NCBI RefSeq assembly: GCF_030272615.1
Contig: NC_081410.1
Span: forward strand, 224,867,415-224,931,414
Reading direction: 5' to 3'
Length of the DNA: 64,000 nt
Source of the DNA: Cryptomeria japonica
Lineage: Eukaryota; Streptophyta; Pinopsida; Cupressales; Cupressaceae
Shown: positions 34,062 through 45,430 of the stretch, piece after piece
How the letters are laid out: each line of letters starts with the position of its first letter
Numbering within the stretch: position 1 is the stretch's first letter
Made by a program: the position numbers and the translations under genes
Notes under the pieces: generated by a model
What the model was told of the DNA's origin: nothing
The model's input: the letters and a program-made list of their open reading frames with translations, nothing else
The model's database searches: none

Positions 34062-35288
34062 TCATGCACTTAGTGTGTTTATGACATAGTCAAATGCGAC
34101 ATTGGTATAGTTGGTAGTATTGTTTTGTGCATTAGAACTAGAAGCCTTTCCTTTGTCATGTTTGACAATAGGATCCTTAAAAATGGTATCATATGTGTTT
34201 GGTGCCTTATTGGTATCCACAGTAATATCACCTTGATCAATGAGATCTTGGATGAGGTTCTTCAATTTGTAGCAACTTGTTGTCTTGTGACCCTTATTGC
34301 GGTGATACTCACAAAAATCATTTCCATTCCATTAAGCGGGCTTGAATGGACCTGGTTCATATGGCCTATCTTCCAGTAAATTTATGGCATTGCTCTGTAT
34401 CAACTTTTTCAATGTTGATTCAATAGGTTCACCGAGGGGTGTAAAGTTTCTTCTGGGTGTGCCTATCCTTGGTGGCCTTGGATTGTTTGACTGTAGTGCA
34501 TTGGTGTTGTTTGTCTAAGGCTGGTTCGTATTGGCAAAATTAACTGGTCCTTGTAGAGATATTGTTGGTTGAGCTCTGTTTACAACACATGCATCAACAA
34601 CTCCATCATTTGTGACATTTTTGTTCCTAGACCAAAATGTTGGCCTTTCATTGTTTGTACTAGTGGTTGGTCCACTATCCTTGTGGTGTTTCAGTATCCC
34701 TTGTTCTAATAAGCCTCTCTCACACTTGATGCCTTTTTCTATTATGTCTTTAAAATTGTTTAGGCATTGCATTTGTAAGGGATACTTAATTGGAGGCACA
34801 ATATTTTTATTGAAAATGTCTACTTGCTCAACTTCAAGGATGTGACCAATACATCTCCGGTATAGGCCTCTCCATCTTTGCAAGAATCTAGCAAAAGTTT
34901 CACCTTCTTTTTGCTTTGGTGCACATAAATCCATTAGGGTAATTGGATTGTCTATGTTGAATGCAAAATTGGATATGAATAACTCGACCAATTCTCCCCA
35001 TGAAGTAATTTTGGGTGGAAGGTGTGAAAAGCATTCCAATGTTGTCCCTCCAAGACTTTTGGAAAATAGCTTCATTAAGTATGTATCATCGTGGGCTACT
35101 TCAATACATGTTGTGAAGAATTCTCTGACATGATCTTGAGGATCACCTTTCCCTCTATACTTGCCAAACTTTGGAGTTTCAAAATGTGGGGGAAATAGTG
35201 GCATGTATAATTTTATCTCAAAAGGATACAGATGAAGGTCCTCCATTGTGTAGCTCTTTTTATCATTAACTGCTAGCATACTAGCCAT
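34062..35288 (-). pseudogene. Element M gag core and zinc knuckle
   Basis: The capsid-forming gag domain (34515-35288, minus, ~257 codons) contains the GDPQDHVREFFTTC segment, LGGTTLECFSHLPP, the ETFARFLQRWRGLYRRC block and NNFKDIIEKG, the usual Retrotrans_gag layout. After a stop comes the Tat-type knuckle CEYHRNKGHKTTSCYKLKN at about 34260-34315 (minus) and the segment 34062-34265. A frameshift at about 35288 separates this part from the N-terminal gag. Element P's gag at 42072-43850 aligns in the same order. Confidence 0.9.
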
Positions 35289-35968
35289 TTTCTTTTATCA
35301 TTCTCCATTTGTTGAGTTAGGATCTTTGTTTGGGTCAATGGTGTATTGACTTGATGAGTGTTTCCCACAAAAGGGATAGTATTGGAGTACCTTTGAGCTT
35401 GTTGAAATGTAGACTGACTATGTACTTATGCACCATAAGTTCCACTAGGTGGTGTAAAGTATGCAAATTATGGACTGACATTTGGCTGAGCTGAGCTAGT
35501 CGTCCCTTGATTCACATTATGGCTACTGTAGGTGGAACCAAATGAAACTGAGGGTTGAGTTATATTTGCCAAAGTAGTGTTTTGAGCCATTGTATCTTGC
35601 ATCGTCACGCTAGGCGTTGTCAAATATGTAACATTGGTACTTGTTGATGTCATTGTTGATTATGTTGAGGTTGTGGTCGTATGGGCACTTTAAGATATAC
35701 CTTGTGTTGATGTAGTAACTATTGCTTGAGTCTGTGTTGCAATAGGCATTTGAGGTACATTTTGATTCAATGTCACACCTTGCAGTAATATCATTGAAAT
35801 ATTTACCCCTAGAGGTAACTTGGCCCCATTCTGGACCAAGAGAGAGAAATATTTGTCTCTATCATTATTAATGAGAGCATTGAGAATCTTAAGCATCGCA
35901 GGATCTTGATGGGCTACTTCCAATTCTTCTTTTGTCAAATTATGTTGTATTTCATCAATGGAAGGCAT
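35289..35968 (-). pseudogene. Element M gag N-terminal part
   Basis: The minus-strand frame begins MPSIDEIQHNLTKEELEVAH at 35968. It has a helical segment (DRDKYFSLLVQNGAKLPLG) that matches the EDYFLELAKQGAKLP segment of element P. Then comes a Thr/Ser/Gln-rich low-complexity stretch (35468-35653 and neighbours). Several stops break it. I take 35968 as the gag start because nothing homologous continues upstream. Confidence 0.75.
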
Positions 35969-36245
35969 CTTGTTTGTGTTTGTTGACAGTGTTAAGGTTG
36001 TGCAACCCTATGTTTGTTGTTGTGTGGATAGATCCATATTCCATGTGGGGTTAACCAAGGGGTCATTGTTAGGATCCATCTAATGTTTTGCCTTTTGAGC
36101 ACGTGTTAATGGAATGAATATTGTTCCAAAGTGATCTTGACTCTCTAAGATGTGTATGAAAGACTCAATTAAATGCAGCTAAGTATGCTTCTATGACCTC
36201 CTAAAGACTAAAGTGCGGACAATGCAATCTATGAATGATGACTTG

Positions 36246-36524
36246 CTATTGAGGATTCTGAAATTCAAATACAAGATTTTCAGCATATTGCCGAAAATCT
36301 TCTACTTCTGCCTCTTCTTTGATTTGATTTTCAAGGTCTATGTCTATTTGTACTGACTTGCAAACTTCATCATCTATGACATCTTGGACTATGTCGTATT
36401 GGTCTTGATCAACTATTAATTCCTCAACAAGGATATTCAAACCATCAATTATTTCTAATTGAACATTGTTTGGCCCAATATCGGGTTGCTCAAATGAGAA
36501 TTTATCATTTCCTTTTAGACCCAT
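36246..36524 (-). CDS. Small frame upstream of M gag, copy 2 of a pair
   Basis: 92 codons, open, starting MGLKGNDKFSFEQPDIGPNN on the minus strand. Acidic and helical, no known domain. It is clearly related to the frame at 36584-36862: the shared pattern is MG-[IL]-[RK]-G, F-x-[FS]-x-QP, GPNN-x-QLE-x-IDGL, with a similar acidic helical remainder ending in a FLKP/FQNP-like tail. The two lie 59 bases apart and have exactly equal length. Ogre/Tat elements often have an extra frame ahead of gag; I do not recognise this one. Confidence 0.6.
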   Translation of the reverse strand: MGLKGNDKFSFEQPDIGPNNVQLEIIDGLNILVEELIVDQDQYDIVQDVIDDEVCKSVQIDIDLENQIKEEAEVEDFRQYAENLVFEFQNPQ

Positions 36525-36583
36525 ACGTTGAAGATTACTATGCAGACTATGTAGACCCTAGAAATTATTGACACTTTTCTTTT

Positions 36584-36862
36584 TTAACAAGGCTTCAGAA
36601 ATGTTGCTATGGTCTTTTCTACCAATTGTCTAATGGCGTCTTTTTGAGCTGCTCTTTGTATCTTTTTCCTTAGTTTCTCATCAAGATGAATAGAATTCAA
36701 GATTTCATCATCTATGATGGCCTCAACTGTGTCATATTGGGCACGATTGAATCTTACTTCCCAAGTGAGGTTATCTAAACCATCAATTCTTTCTAATTGG
36801 TCATTGTTTGGCCCAAGATTGGGTTGTTTGAATGGAAATTCTTTATCTCCTCTAATACCCAT
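36584..36862 (-). CDS. Small frame upstream of M gag, copy 1 of a pair
   Basis: 92 codons, open, starting MGIRGDKEFPFKQPNLGPNN on the minus strand, upstream of its paralogue at 36246-36524. It shares the N-terminal 25-30 residues strongly and the rest loosely (acidic helix; a DEILNS versus DDEVCKS block). The conserved start and length suggest an in-element tandem duplication that was kept for some time. Function unknown. Confidence 0.6.
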   Translation of the reverse strand: MGIRGDKEFPFKQPNLGPNNDQLERIDGLDNLTWEVRFNRAQYDTVEAIIDDEILNSIHLDEKLRKKIQRAAQKDAIRQLVEKTIATFLKPC

Positions 36863-38531
36863 GGACTTAGTAATGATTCCTATACTCTAATGCAACACTA
36901 AATTTTAAGTGAGTGAATGAAAACTTGATGAAATGACTTGTGCAAGGATTTTGTGTGATGATTTTAACGGGACTTCTTCATGAATTGAATGCCTAGGACC
37001 TAAGATCACTTGAAAGTAACATGTATATCATCTTTGAATTTGTGCAAAGGTTTGGATCTGACGTTGATGTTAATGTTGACACTTAACTTTGTTGAGGTTT
37101 GTTTGATATTGTTGAACACTAAAACTTGACTTGGTTGAGGTTGTGATTTTTTTCTTACAATGTTTGAATTTGGTGAAGTGTAGCAAAGGACACAACAGTC
37201 ATATCAAAAGAATAAAACCATGAAGAGAACAATTATTTAAGGAGTTTTTTCAAATTTCCATGAATGTTGGGGTCTTTCTCAAGATCTCATTTTGTTTTTT
37301 ATATATTGGGGCAATTCTATATCACATCAGACAAACTCTCCTAAGGTAAAAAGGTCACAAGTATTACTACAGCCCAAATCTTGATACTCCATCATCTCAA
37401 ACAACCTTGTCACACCATAGGGTGTGTCCGTTTTTTGCCTTTTTTCCAGAACTTAGACCAAAGAAGATTGCTCCTCAATTGGCTTGTTATCCTAGGAGAT
37501 ATATGGTGAGTGTTTTGGGAGCGGATTCTTCCCCACCCTTGCATTGTGATAAAACAAGTGTCTAGATACTGAGTCATTTGGGCTTTTAATATCTATGGTG
37601 TTTAGATAGGGTTCCATTTGAGTGGTCACAATCAACAAAATTTTACACTTTGTTGAGGGAGGTCTCCCAGTCTGTAGAGGTTACGCTCTACAAATTTTAA
37701 CATATCGTATAGGCACTGAGGGAGGCATAACGTCGTGGTGACAACATGTAACACTCATCGCATATGATTTTCATCACATATGCATTTATTTATAGTGGCT
37801 TGGATTACTTGGCTTTAGTCATTTCCACTTAGGTTGTTACCCTCTCACTGGCCTTAATGAATCCCTAAGGGCAACTCGGGAGGGCAGACCTTCTAAAGGA
37901 TTTAATTGCAAGAAATAAATGAAAGCATGAAAGAAGAGAGTCTGCCTTTTTTATCACCCATTGAAGGGGAGAGCATAATTCCTATCCCTTCAAAGATATG
38001 AAAAACAAGGGTTCTTTTTAACCTTTTATCACAATGATTTTCTAATCTATTTGGAGATGTTGCTCCAAAAAAGCATGGGGTTCAATTTTAACTTTCATCG
38101 CAATTGTGAAAAAGAAGCAAGTTTGTTTGTGGTTTATTTTATTAACACCAAATTGAAGTGTTTTTAAGCTACCCCTATAGAAAATGATGTTAGTAATCAT
38201 GTGGTGGGCTATCCAGCCTAATTTTCTAATTATAAATCTCTATTTTTTTACAGATGAAAAGAATTATGATAAAAACTAGATTTGAACTAGGACAGAAAGA
38301 CAAAAATCTAATCTAACAATTGCAACTTACCTATAGAGAAAATGTGCATTGATGTCAGATCAATTGAGAATTGTTATATCATCAATTGTGAATTATTGTT
38401 TAAGCAATTGCAATGTGATGACTGATCAATTGTGAATTGATATAAGATCAATTGCTCATCAGTAAAAATAAATTTTTATTTTTGTTTTTGAATTTTCAAG
38501 AAATAGCAAAAAAAGACAAAAGATAGAAGGA
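36863..38531 (-). other. Element M leader, non-coding part
   Basis: Long 5' leader between the small frame at 38532 and the paired frames. No coding signal. Around 38340-38460 a caattgtgaatt/aattcacaattg-like motif recurs many times and can fold back on itself. The same motif recurs at 53580-53700 in the other leader fragment, on the far side of P. Leaders of this length in Tat elements may contain packaging and dimerisation signals; not shown here. Confidence 0.45.
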
Positions 38532-38734
38532 TTATTCTGCAATGATATTATCCCACCCCACTCGAGCCATCACATCAATGTCATCGTAAAATTTGTACTT
38601 GGCTAAGAAACGGTGGATATATTTATGATATTGAGCAATCTCCTCTTTTTCTTCGATTTCACGGAACTCCCTTTCTGCCTTTAAGAGACTTTGATACGTC
38701 CTTTGTTGTCTCCTATGCTATTTTGCCTTCCTTG
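38532..38734 (-). pseudogene. Short frame in M leader, cut by element P
   Basis: The minus-strand reading frame, ending TAA at 38532-38534, has RRQQRTYQSLLKAEREFR followed by EKEEIAQYHKYIHRFLAKY and DDIDVMARVGWDNIIAE. It is charged and helical, about 60 codons, with one TAG near its start. It continues upstream across P (from 53434) for a short distance, but no convincing ATG is visible. No known family. Confidence 0.5.
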
Positions 38735-39869
38735 TGTAATACCATAAAAATGGTCATCTAAACCATGGGCCCCTAATCTCGACAACATCACCAAGGTCCT
38801 AAACAAAGGCAATTAAATCAACCTTGAGTACACAATTAATTCTTTTATCATTAAAAATCACATGGCCAATCAATTGCTCAATATTAATTAAATATTTATT
38901 TAATTAATTGAATCATTTCCAAGAATATCGTTTTGATCAATTATCCTATTTTAATTTATTAAATATCCTTGCATATTTAATTAATAAATAAATTTTCCAT
39001 TTAATCATGCAAAAGGAATTAATTTATTACAAAAGAGGAATTAATTACAAAGCAAGAGTTGAATTGAAAATAAACAAAAAGAATTGAATTGAGAGAGAAA
39101 TCAAACTTGAGATATTATTTTTTTTTCTAAATTTAGAACTTGAAATCAGAAAAGCAATTAAAATGAATTATTGAATTATTCTCTAAAATTGGAACTCAAA
39201 GCTTTTCAGAAAAAGAAGTTCAGTTGCATTGAAAAGACCTTTTTCTTGAATAAATCAAATATATGCATGGAATTATCTATTTTTATCACAAGTGCATGGA
39301 ATTAATTTAATATTATTTTCAATGCAACTTGAATTTCTTATTTGAATGCATTTCAATTAAGCTATAATTGGAATCTATCTCAAGGTTAACTAAACCTAAT
39401 TTCTCAATTATTTTCAATTAATCCTAAATTGAGCTTTTTTCAGCTTTTCTCTTGTAATTCTCTATAAATTCAGCTTTCAACTCTCATTCCAATTCACCCC
39501 AGAGATTTTTGAGAATACGCTTGGAGATTATTATCACGCTAATTTCGCTCAGAGTCATTGAAGATCATTGTGCTTTTTAGATTATTTGCATCCATTATTG
39601 CTTGAATTGATTATTGTTTGAATTATTCATCCATTTTTGCATCCATATAGTTAATATCATATAGATTAAATTCTTCGTCTTGGTGTAGTCTAGTCACTAG
39701 TATTGCTTATAAAAATATGAGAGCAATCTTATACTCACATCTTTTAGAAGGTAATTAGTCGCTTTGTTATGGTTTTTTTTACTTATTGATTATTGATTAC
39801 TAACCATGCATATAAAGACTTTATTGAAGTGTTGTGCTTGCAGCTACAGACCACTTTTTCACACACACA
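38735..39869 (+). repeat. Element P 5' LTR
   Basis: 1135 bp, starting TGTAATACC and ending CACACACACA. It matches 52298-53433. The candidate TATA box ctataaat is at 39462-39469, followed by CAACTCTCATTCC about 20 bases downstream, which could include the transcription start. Confidence 0.95.
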
Positions 39870-39873
39870 TCTC

Positions 39874-39891
39874 TGGCGCCCACCGTAGGGC
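39874..39891 (+). other. Primer binding site of element P
   Basis: TGGCGCCCACCGTAGGGC lies four bases after the LTR. It starts with the TGG that pairs with a tRNA CCA tail and has the TGGCGCC start common in plant Ty3 elements. The tRNA species was not determined. Confidence 0.8.
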
Positions 39892-42071
39892 AGAAGACTA
39901 CATTTTTTCGGCCTCCAAGACTGACAGCTTATTTTTTTATTTATTTTTTGTTATTTTCCAGATTTCAAATTTTTTCGGATTTTCATCTGTACATATCGTA
40001 CAACATTTCCCATAGACAGAAATGACAAACTGCAGGTATCATACAAACTATAATCCTGTCTCATACGATCTGGAATCTTGTATCATACGAGTTTTTATAT
40101 TGTCGTACGACTCTATATTTTCTAGTAAAAAAGGCAAATTTCATGATTTTTATTGATTATTCTAATGATCGACCTTGACTATTTATCTGTTTATCCCTGA
40201 ATTTTTTACAGCCTAATCAGTTTTTGCAGAATGCTTATTGAAGAATATGCTTGTCGCACAAAGACAATATGACTACTGATTCATTGTCTTTGCAGGTTGC
40301 TTGAGGAGAATTGACTAAACATCGTGTCTACTTTAAATTCATTTTTAGGCACCTAACTTGCTATCTGGTTAAAGAACAAATCTGTCTTTCATGTTTTTAG
40401 AAGATTCTGAGAGGTAGGAGAGTATGTTCTTGTCTTTTTATAGACAATCAGAAATCCAGACCCTTGAGGCTTTTTCTTTGTTTGAGATTTGTACATCTTT
40501 AGCAGGCCTGCCCTCCCAAGGGGTTGAAAAACTCTTAAAGCCATTACGGTTAGTGTGAGGGGAACGACCTAAGTGGGAACGGCTAAACGCCAAGTACTCC
40601 AACCCACTATAAAATAAACATGATTTGATGAAAATCAAGTCACCGAAAGTGCTCGGGAATAGCTCTCCTTCGTACCTTCGGGTATATTAAACCTTGGTTT
40701 TCAAGGCTGGGAGACCTCTTAATTGAGTTTATACCTCGACGCATTGAACGGATCCCTGACTAGTTCCAATTGAAAATTAGAAGCTACCCAGTTCATCTCT
40801 GAAAGGGGGATAATCTTTGTACAAGAGAAATAGTAACTCTCCCAAGATACTTGTCATTTCGTGCCCCCATTAGCGTTTGGAGTTGGATAATACGGTGTTG
40901 AGAATCCATTGCATGAGACTTAGCGGCTGTATTCTGATTAGCTATTGGGTATGTACCTGAGTCTACAAGCAAAGGTTTTATTTCCTCACCAAATTCCTTA
41001 GGGTTTGCATGTTGTAATTGGAGTTACCATACATACTACTTGTTTTCTATGTTTTCATCCCTAAAACAAAAAACTGAAATACAAAAATTGGAGAAGACAA
41101 GAAACCAACTCAGTGAGTCGAAACTCTGTTCGTGTTTGAAATTAGTCCATCCTGAGTCGAAACTCTGTCCATAACAGAAATTAGTCCATCCTGAGTCGAA
41201 ACTCTATCTATGTTAGAAATTAGTCCATCCTAAATCGAAACTCTGTCCGTGTCAAAAACTTGTCCATCCTAAGTCTATCCAAAACTAGTATATCCTGGTC
41301 AAAAATTAGAATTGGTTATACTCAGTTGTCCTACTCAGCAATCGAAAAAACTCAAAATTTTAGTCTCTGCCTAGTGAACAGTCATGCAAAATTGATTATT
41401 CATCATCCTACATCACATTCTGTGTCGTAAAAGTCTTCTGATTTGTCGTCCTGTGCCAGATCCTATATCGTATGAGTCTTTTTCATCTATCTTCTGGCTC
41501 TATATCCTATGTCATACGAAACAAAACTGCCCTAGGTCTTTTGTCATCCTGCACATACCCATCTGTCGTACAATATGAGGTAGCAACTCGTATGAAACAG
41601 AACTTTTGTCATCCTATAGCTGCTCAATTGTCTTCTGGCTTAGAAAATCATGTCGTAAGAGTCTCTGGTTTTGTTAGAACAGAATAGTCAAACTTACCTA
41701 AAAACAACCTACAGCGAACATAATACTGGTTATCATTTTCTTGAGCATAAATAGATCAAGACAGTGTACCTCTACCATTTGCGTTGCACGATTTGGTCAA
41801 TCATCTTTCAGCTAGTTCATTCAACTACCTATCAAATTTAAGTAACTTAGATAACATCTTACACAAGATAGATTGTTCCTGAAACCATATCAAATCTTAC
41901 ACTACTCTTAGAATCAACTTAGATAGACATCTTATACAGGATAGATCTTTCCTGAAACCAGACTGAATCTTAGTTGTTTCTCTCAAACAATACTTTAACA
42001 CAACAACTAGCTCTAAAATTGATCTTGACCTCTACATCACAAACAACTTTAGGTTGCACTGATCCTGAAAA
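39892..42071 (+). other. Element P leader
   Basis: About 2.2 kb without a coding frame of note. The part from 40440 to 40990 is less AT-rich, with potential stems (for example cctcccaaggggttg and ctccttcgtaccttcgggt). A 39-bp tandem repeat is at 41115-41270. The motif 'gtcatacg' or close variants recurs (41400-41680). Confidence 0.6.
41115..41270. repeat. 39-bp tandem repeat in P leader, four copies
   Basis: Units start at 41115, 41154, 41193 and 41232, each with gagtcgaaactctgt, then a variable middle, then ttagtccatcct. The last unit is more diverged. Confidence 0.9.
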
Positions 42072-43850
42072 ATGCCTACACAAACCAGGAGTTATCACAA
42101 GAATGAAGCCAAAGGCAAAGAACAACCCTTCAAATATCAAGATAACCCATTCTACGTGAAGGATCCACTCACTGACATATTGTCGTCATCAAGCGGACCA
42201 ATTTTTGATGAGGCTAAATCTCCCACTATGTATGAGACAAAATATAATGATGGAAACAAGGATGATAATAACATTCCCAAAAATGATAATGATTCCTCAT
42301 CATCAAGTGAGACTGACAAAGACACTGAACCTCCAAAAAAAAAAATTTGTGACTGTCAAAAAGACAAAGACTTTAGAAAAATGATGAAAGCTATCATGAC
42401 CCGAGAGAAGGAAGACTATTTCTTAGAGCTAGCAAAACAAGGTGCCAAACTTCCTACTAGATATGATGTTCAAACACTCATTACTAAAAAGGAAGACTCA
42501 CCTATACTCATGGTACATAAATAATTACTAGCCTTATGGACTGAGATCACAGAACTAAAGAATAAAGATAAATCCCCAAAACAATATTCTCTGGAAACAA
42601 TATGTCCCTTTCCATTTGACAAGAATCTATACATGCCTCCATTTCCTTCACGAGTGGAGATCCCAAAATTTGATAGATATGATGGTACCTCAGATCCTCA
42701 AGATCATGTCAGAGAGTTTTGTGCTGCCTGTATGGAGTTCATGCATGATCAAACGTACCTCATGCGCCTTTTCCTGAGGAGTTTAGGGGGTCAAGCAATG
42801 GAATGGTTCTCAAGTCTACCCAAGGGAATAAAAACATTCGAATAACTAATCCAACTATTTTTACAACAATACTCATACAACATTCAACATCCTGTGACTA
42901 TGATCGATCTTTTCAATACTAAACAGAAAACAAGGGAAATTCTTCTTACTTTCCTCCAACACTGGAGAAGGATGTTCTCTAGGTATCCACGACCTATCTT
43001 AGACTCTGAGAAAATGGATATATTTGTCAATAACTTGGTCCCCGAACTGAAATATAGCATACAAATGCAAGTACACCCATCATTTAACAAAATGGTAGAT
43101 AATGTCATTCGAATGGAAGATGTGCTCATAAAGAAGGGGGATATCACGCCTTGGAAAGAAACACAACTAGGATCTAGCTCTAAAGAGAAGAACAAGTATT
43201 GGAAATTTGGAAAAGACAACAACAAGAATGTTGTTAATGATGGAGTAGTAAACACTGTTCAAGCTAACTCAAATTCCACGATATTGAACTTGGCTAGTGG
43301 TACACAAGCACTTAAAGTTGTTGAGACTGCAACAGAAAATCCACCAAAGAAAACAAAAGAATGGTTCAAAGAAAGCCTTGGCTTTCCAAACCTAAGCGTG
43401 ATTTTACTCCTCTCAAAGAATCATATGAATCCACTTTCAAAACTATGTTGGCAAACAACTTGATAACGCTACCAGATAACTCTAGATCGTATGATCTAGA
43501 AGTCAAACCAAGATGGTGGAGAGAAAATGAATAGTGTCTTTCATCGAAATAAAGGTCATAACATAAACAATTGTATGAAGCTAAAACATGAGATTCAAGA
43601 TCTCATAGCTGCTAGTAAAGTTGTTTTTGGGAATCACCCAACCAATGTTGATCATAAAGCATTTAAGGACCCTTTGCCTATTTATGAACAAGGTGATTCT
43701 TCAAAGACCAAAGGAGGTGCCAAAGTAAATTATACTTATACTAGCAATGACAACATTATCAACATGATTGAGCCTTCCCACTCAGAATATTGCAATGTGA
43801 TTATAGTTCAAGATAAACCAAATGAATTATGATATGCAAGAGCTCTGACT
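42072..43850 (+). pseudogene. Element P gag
   Basis: The frame begins MPTQTRSYHKNEAKGK. An acidic/serine-rich N-terminal part is followed by the helical EDYFLELAKQGAKLP segment. The capsid core (42633-43470) has YDGTSDPQDHVREFC, the LGGQAMEWFSSLP segment, LLTFLQHWRRMFSRYP and NNLVPELKYSIQ. The zinc-knuckle-type segment FHRNKGHNINNCMKLKHEI is at 43539-43600. Stops at 42522 and 42843 and frameshifts near 43380 and 43530 break it. The layout matches element M's gag on the other strand. Confidence 0.88.
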
Positions 43851-44790
43851 CGATCTCAAAAGAAAGTCACTCTCCAAGGAGCTAGTTCTTCCAATCCAGC
43901 TCAAGCAACATCGAACACACTAGCACAATCAAACAAACAAAAAGAATCAACCTTGGACAAATTTAAAAGGTTAACTTCATCATCATCTTCTAGATATAGT
44001 GTCGTTGAACAGTTGAAAAGAACAAATGCTCAAATCTCAATCTTTGAATTTATAAAACTCTCATCTGCTCACAAAGAGATCCTGACAAAGAATTTCTCAC
44101 CACTAACGTTCCAAAAGATTTAGACATTGATCGGTTTCAGTCTATGGTGGGTCATCTGACTTCACCTCACTATCTGACCTTCTCTAAAGAAGATGACAAC
44201 TCACTAAATCATCCACATAACCAGCCATTGCATATTGAAGCCATGATCCATAAACACAAAGTGAAACATGTTTTGATAGATGGAGGCGCGGGGTTGAACA
44301 TCTGTACTTATAGTCTACTTACACAACTAGGATTCTCTAAAAATGTCATTGATCCTGGCAAGAAAATAACAATAAAAGCCTATGATAAAGAAGAAAGGAC
44401 ATCCAAAGGTCTGGTATCATCAGAGTGGGACCGGTAGAGAGAGATGTCCTTTTCCAAGTACTTGATATTCCATTGTCATACAATATTTTACCAGGCAAGT
44501 CGTGGATTCATGAAATGAAGGTAGTTCCATCAACATACCATCAATGCTTAAAATTACCCTATAATGGAGCTAAAGTTAGTATTCCTACTGATATAAATGT
44601 CATCTATAATGCATTGACAAAAGGTGCAGATACTTTTGTGCCTCATAATAGGGTAGCCTCTCCAAATGAAGATCCAAAAGCGCTGATGAAAGATTTAGAA
44701 AAGAGATTGAAGATTACAAATACCGGCATGGATGGCTACAAGATAGAACCAGTACTTTCATTAGTTTCTCTCCCTCCATCACCAAAATAG
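43851..44790 (+). pseudogene. Element P protease region
   Basis: A linker with an ISIFEFIKLSSAHKEILT helix (44035-44090) precedes VLIDGGAGLNICTYSLL at about 44269-44320, the retropepsin active-site region with D-G-G. A frameshift near 44435 moves into the frame with VERDVLFQVLDI and YNILPGKSWIHEM, the second half of the protease, up to a stop at 44788. The same D-G-G is in element M, so this variant is inherited rather than a mutation of one copy. Confidence 0.83.
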
Positions 44791-45430
44791 TTTGGCAAAC
44801 CATCAGAGGCTATGAGAACATAAAATTCAGCTCTGAATACCATATATGATGGTCTCTTTGTACAATCTTCTACCTCCCTGGCGGATGAAATAGAAGAGGA
44901 TGATGTTCTTAACTGGCTCTTTAAGGAAGATAGTCAAAATGAGGAGGTGCGACATTATGAGATTTCCTCAAACCAATATGGTCCTGGCTACAAGATGATT
45001 CAACGCATGGGGTATTTAGGTACTGGTCCTCTCGGCAAACAAAAGGAAGGTATTACTGAACCAATTTAGCTACAAACAAAATCTACAAATGATAAGGATG
45101 GACTGGGATACAATCTGAAAAAGACATTAGACCAAAAACATGTTCCTAAGTCTAAGTACCAGAAAAGAATATCGCCTTCAACATTACATGAAGCAAACAC
45201 TCAACAAACAAAAGCAGAGTGTAGAAAAGAGAAAGAGGAATCAGCAGTCAAGAAAGAAGAAACATTCAGTGCTCAAGCTTCGATGGTATCAGCTATAATA
45301 ATACAGGAAGTTGAGGTCCCTGAGGATATAAGAGCTAAAGTAGTAAGAATCAAAGAATTGCTTGCACCACTAAAAGTTCCAGTCACATATACTGACAAGT
45401 AGCAAGTAGACGATTTAGAGACTGACTCAA
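44791..45430 (+). pseudogene. Element P G-patch and following linker
   Basis: The frame reads GPGYKMIQRMGYLGTGPLGK, then a KEGITEP segment near 44980-45065, the glycine pattern of a G-patch, with a second GLGY segment ~14 residues later. A stop at 45067 and others interrupt it. A lysine/glutamate-rich linker follows. Element M has the matching module at 32716-32961. Confidence 0.75.

Noticed and set aside
40440-40990. Structured, less AT-rich part of the P leader that looks like an RNA gene
   Set aside because: No tRNA cloverleaf or rRNA core sequence recognised; position fits a retrotransposon leader.
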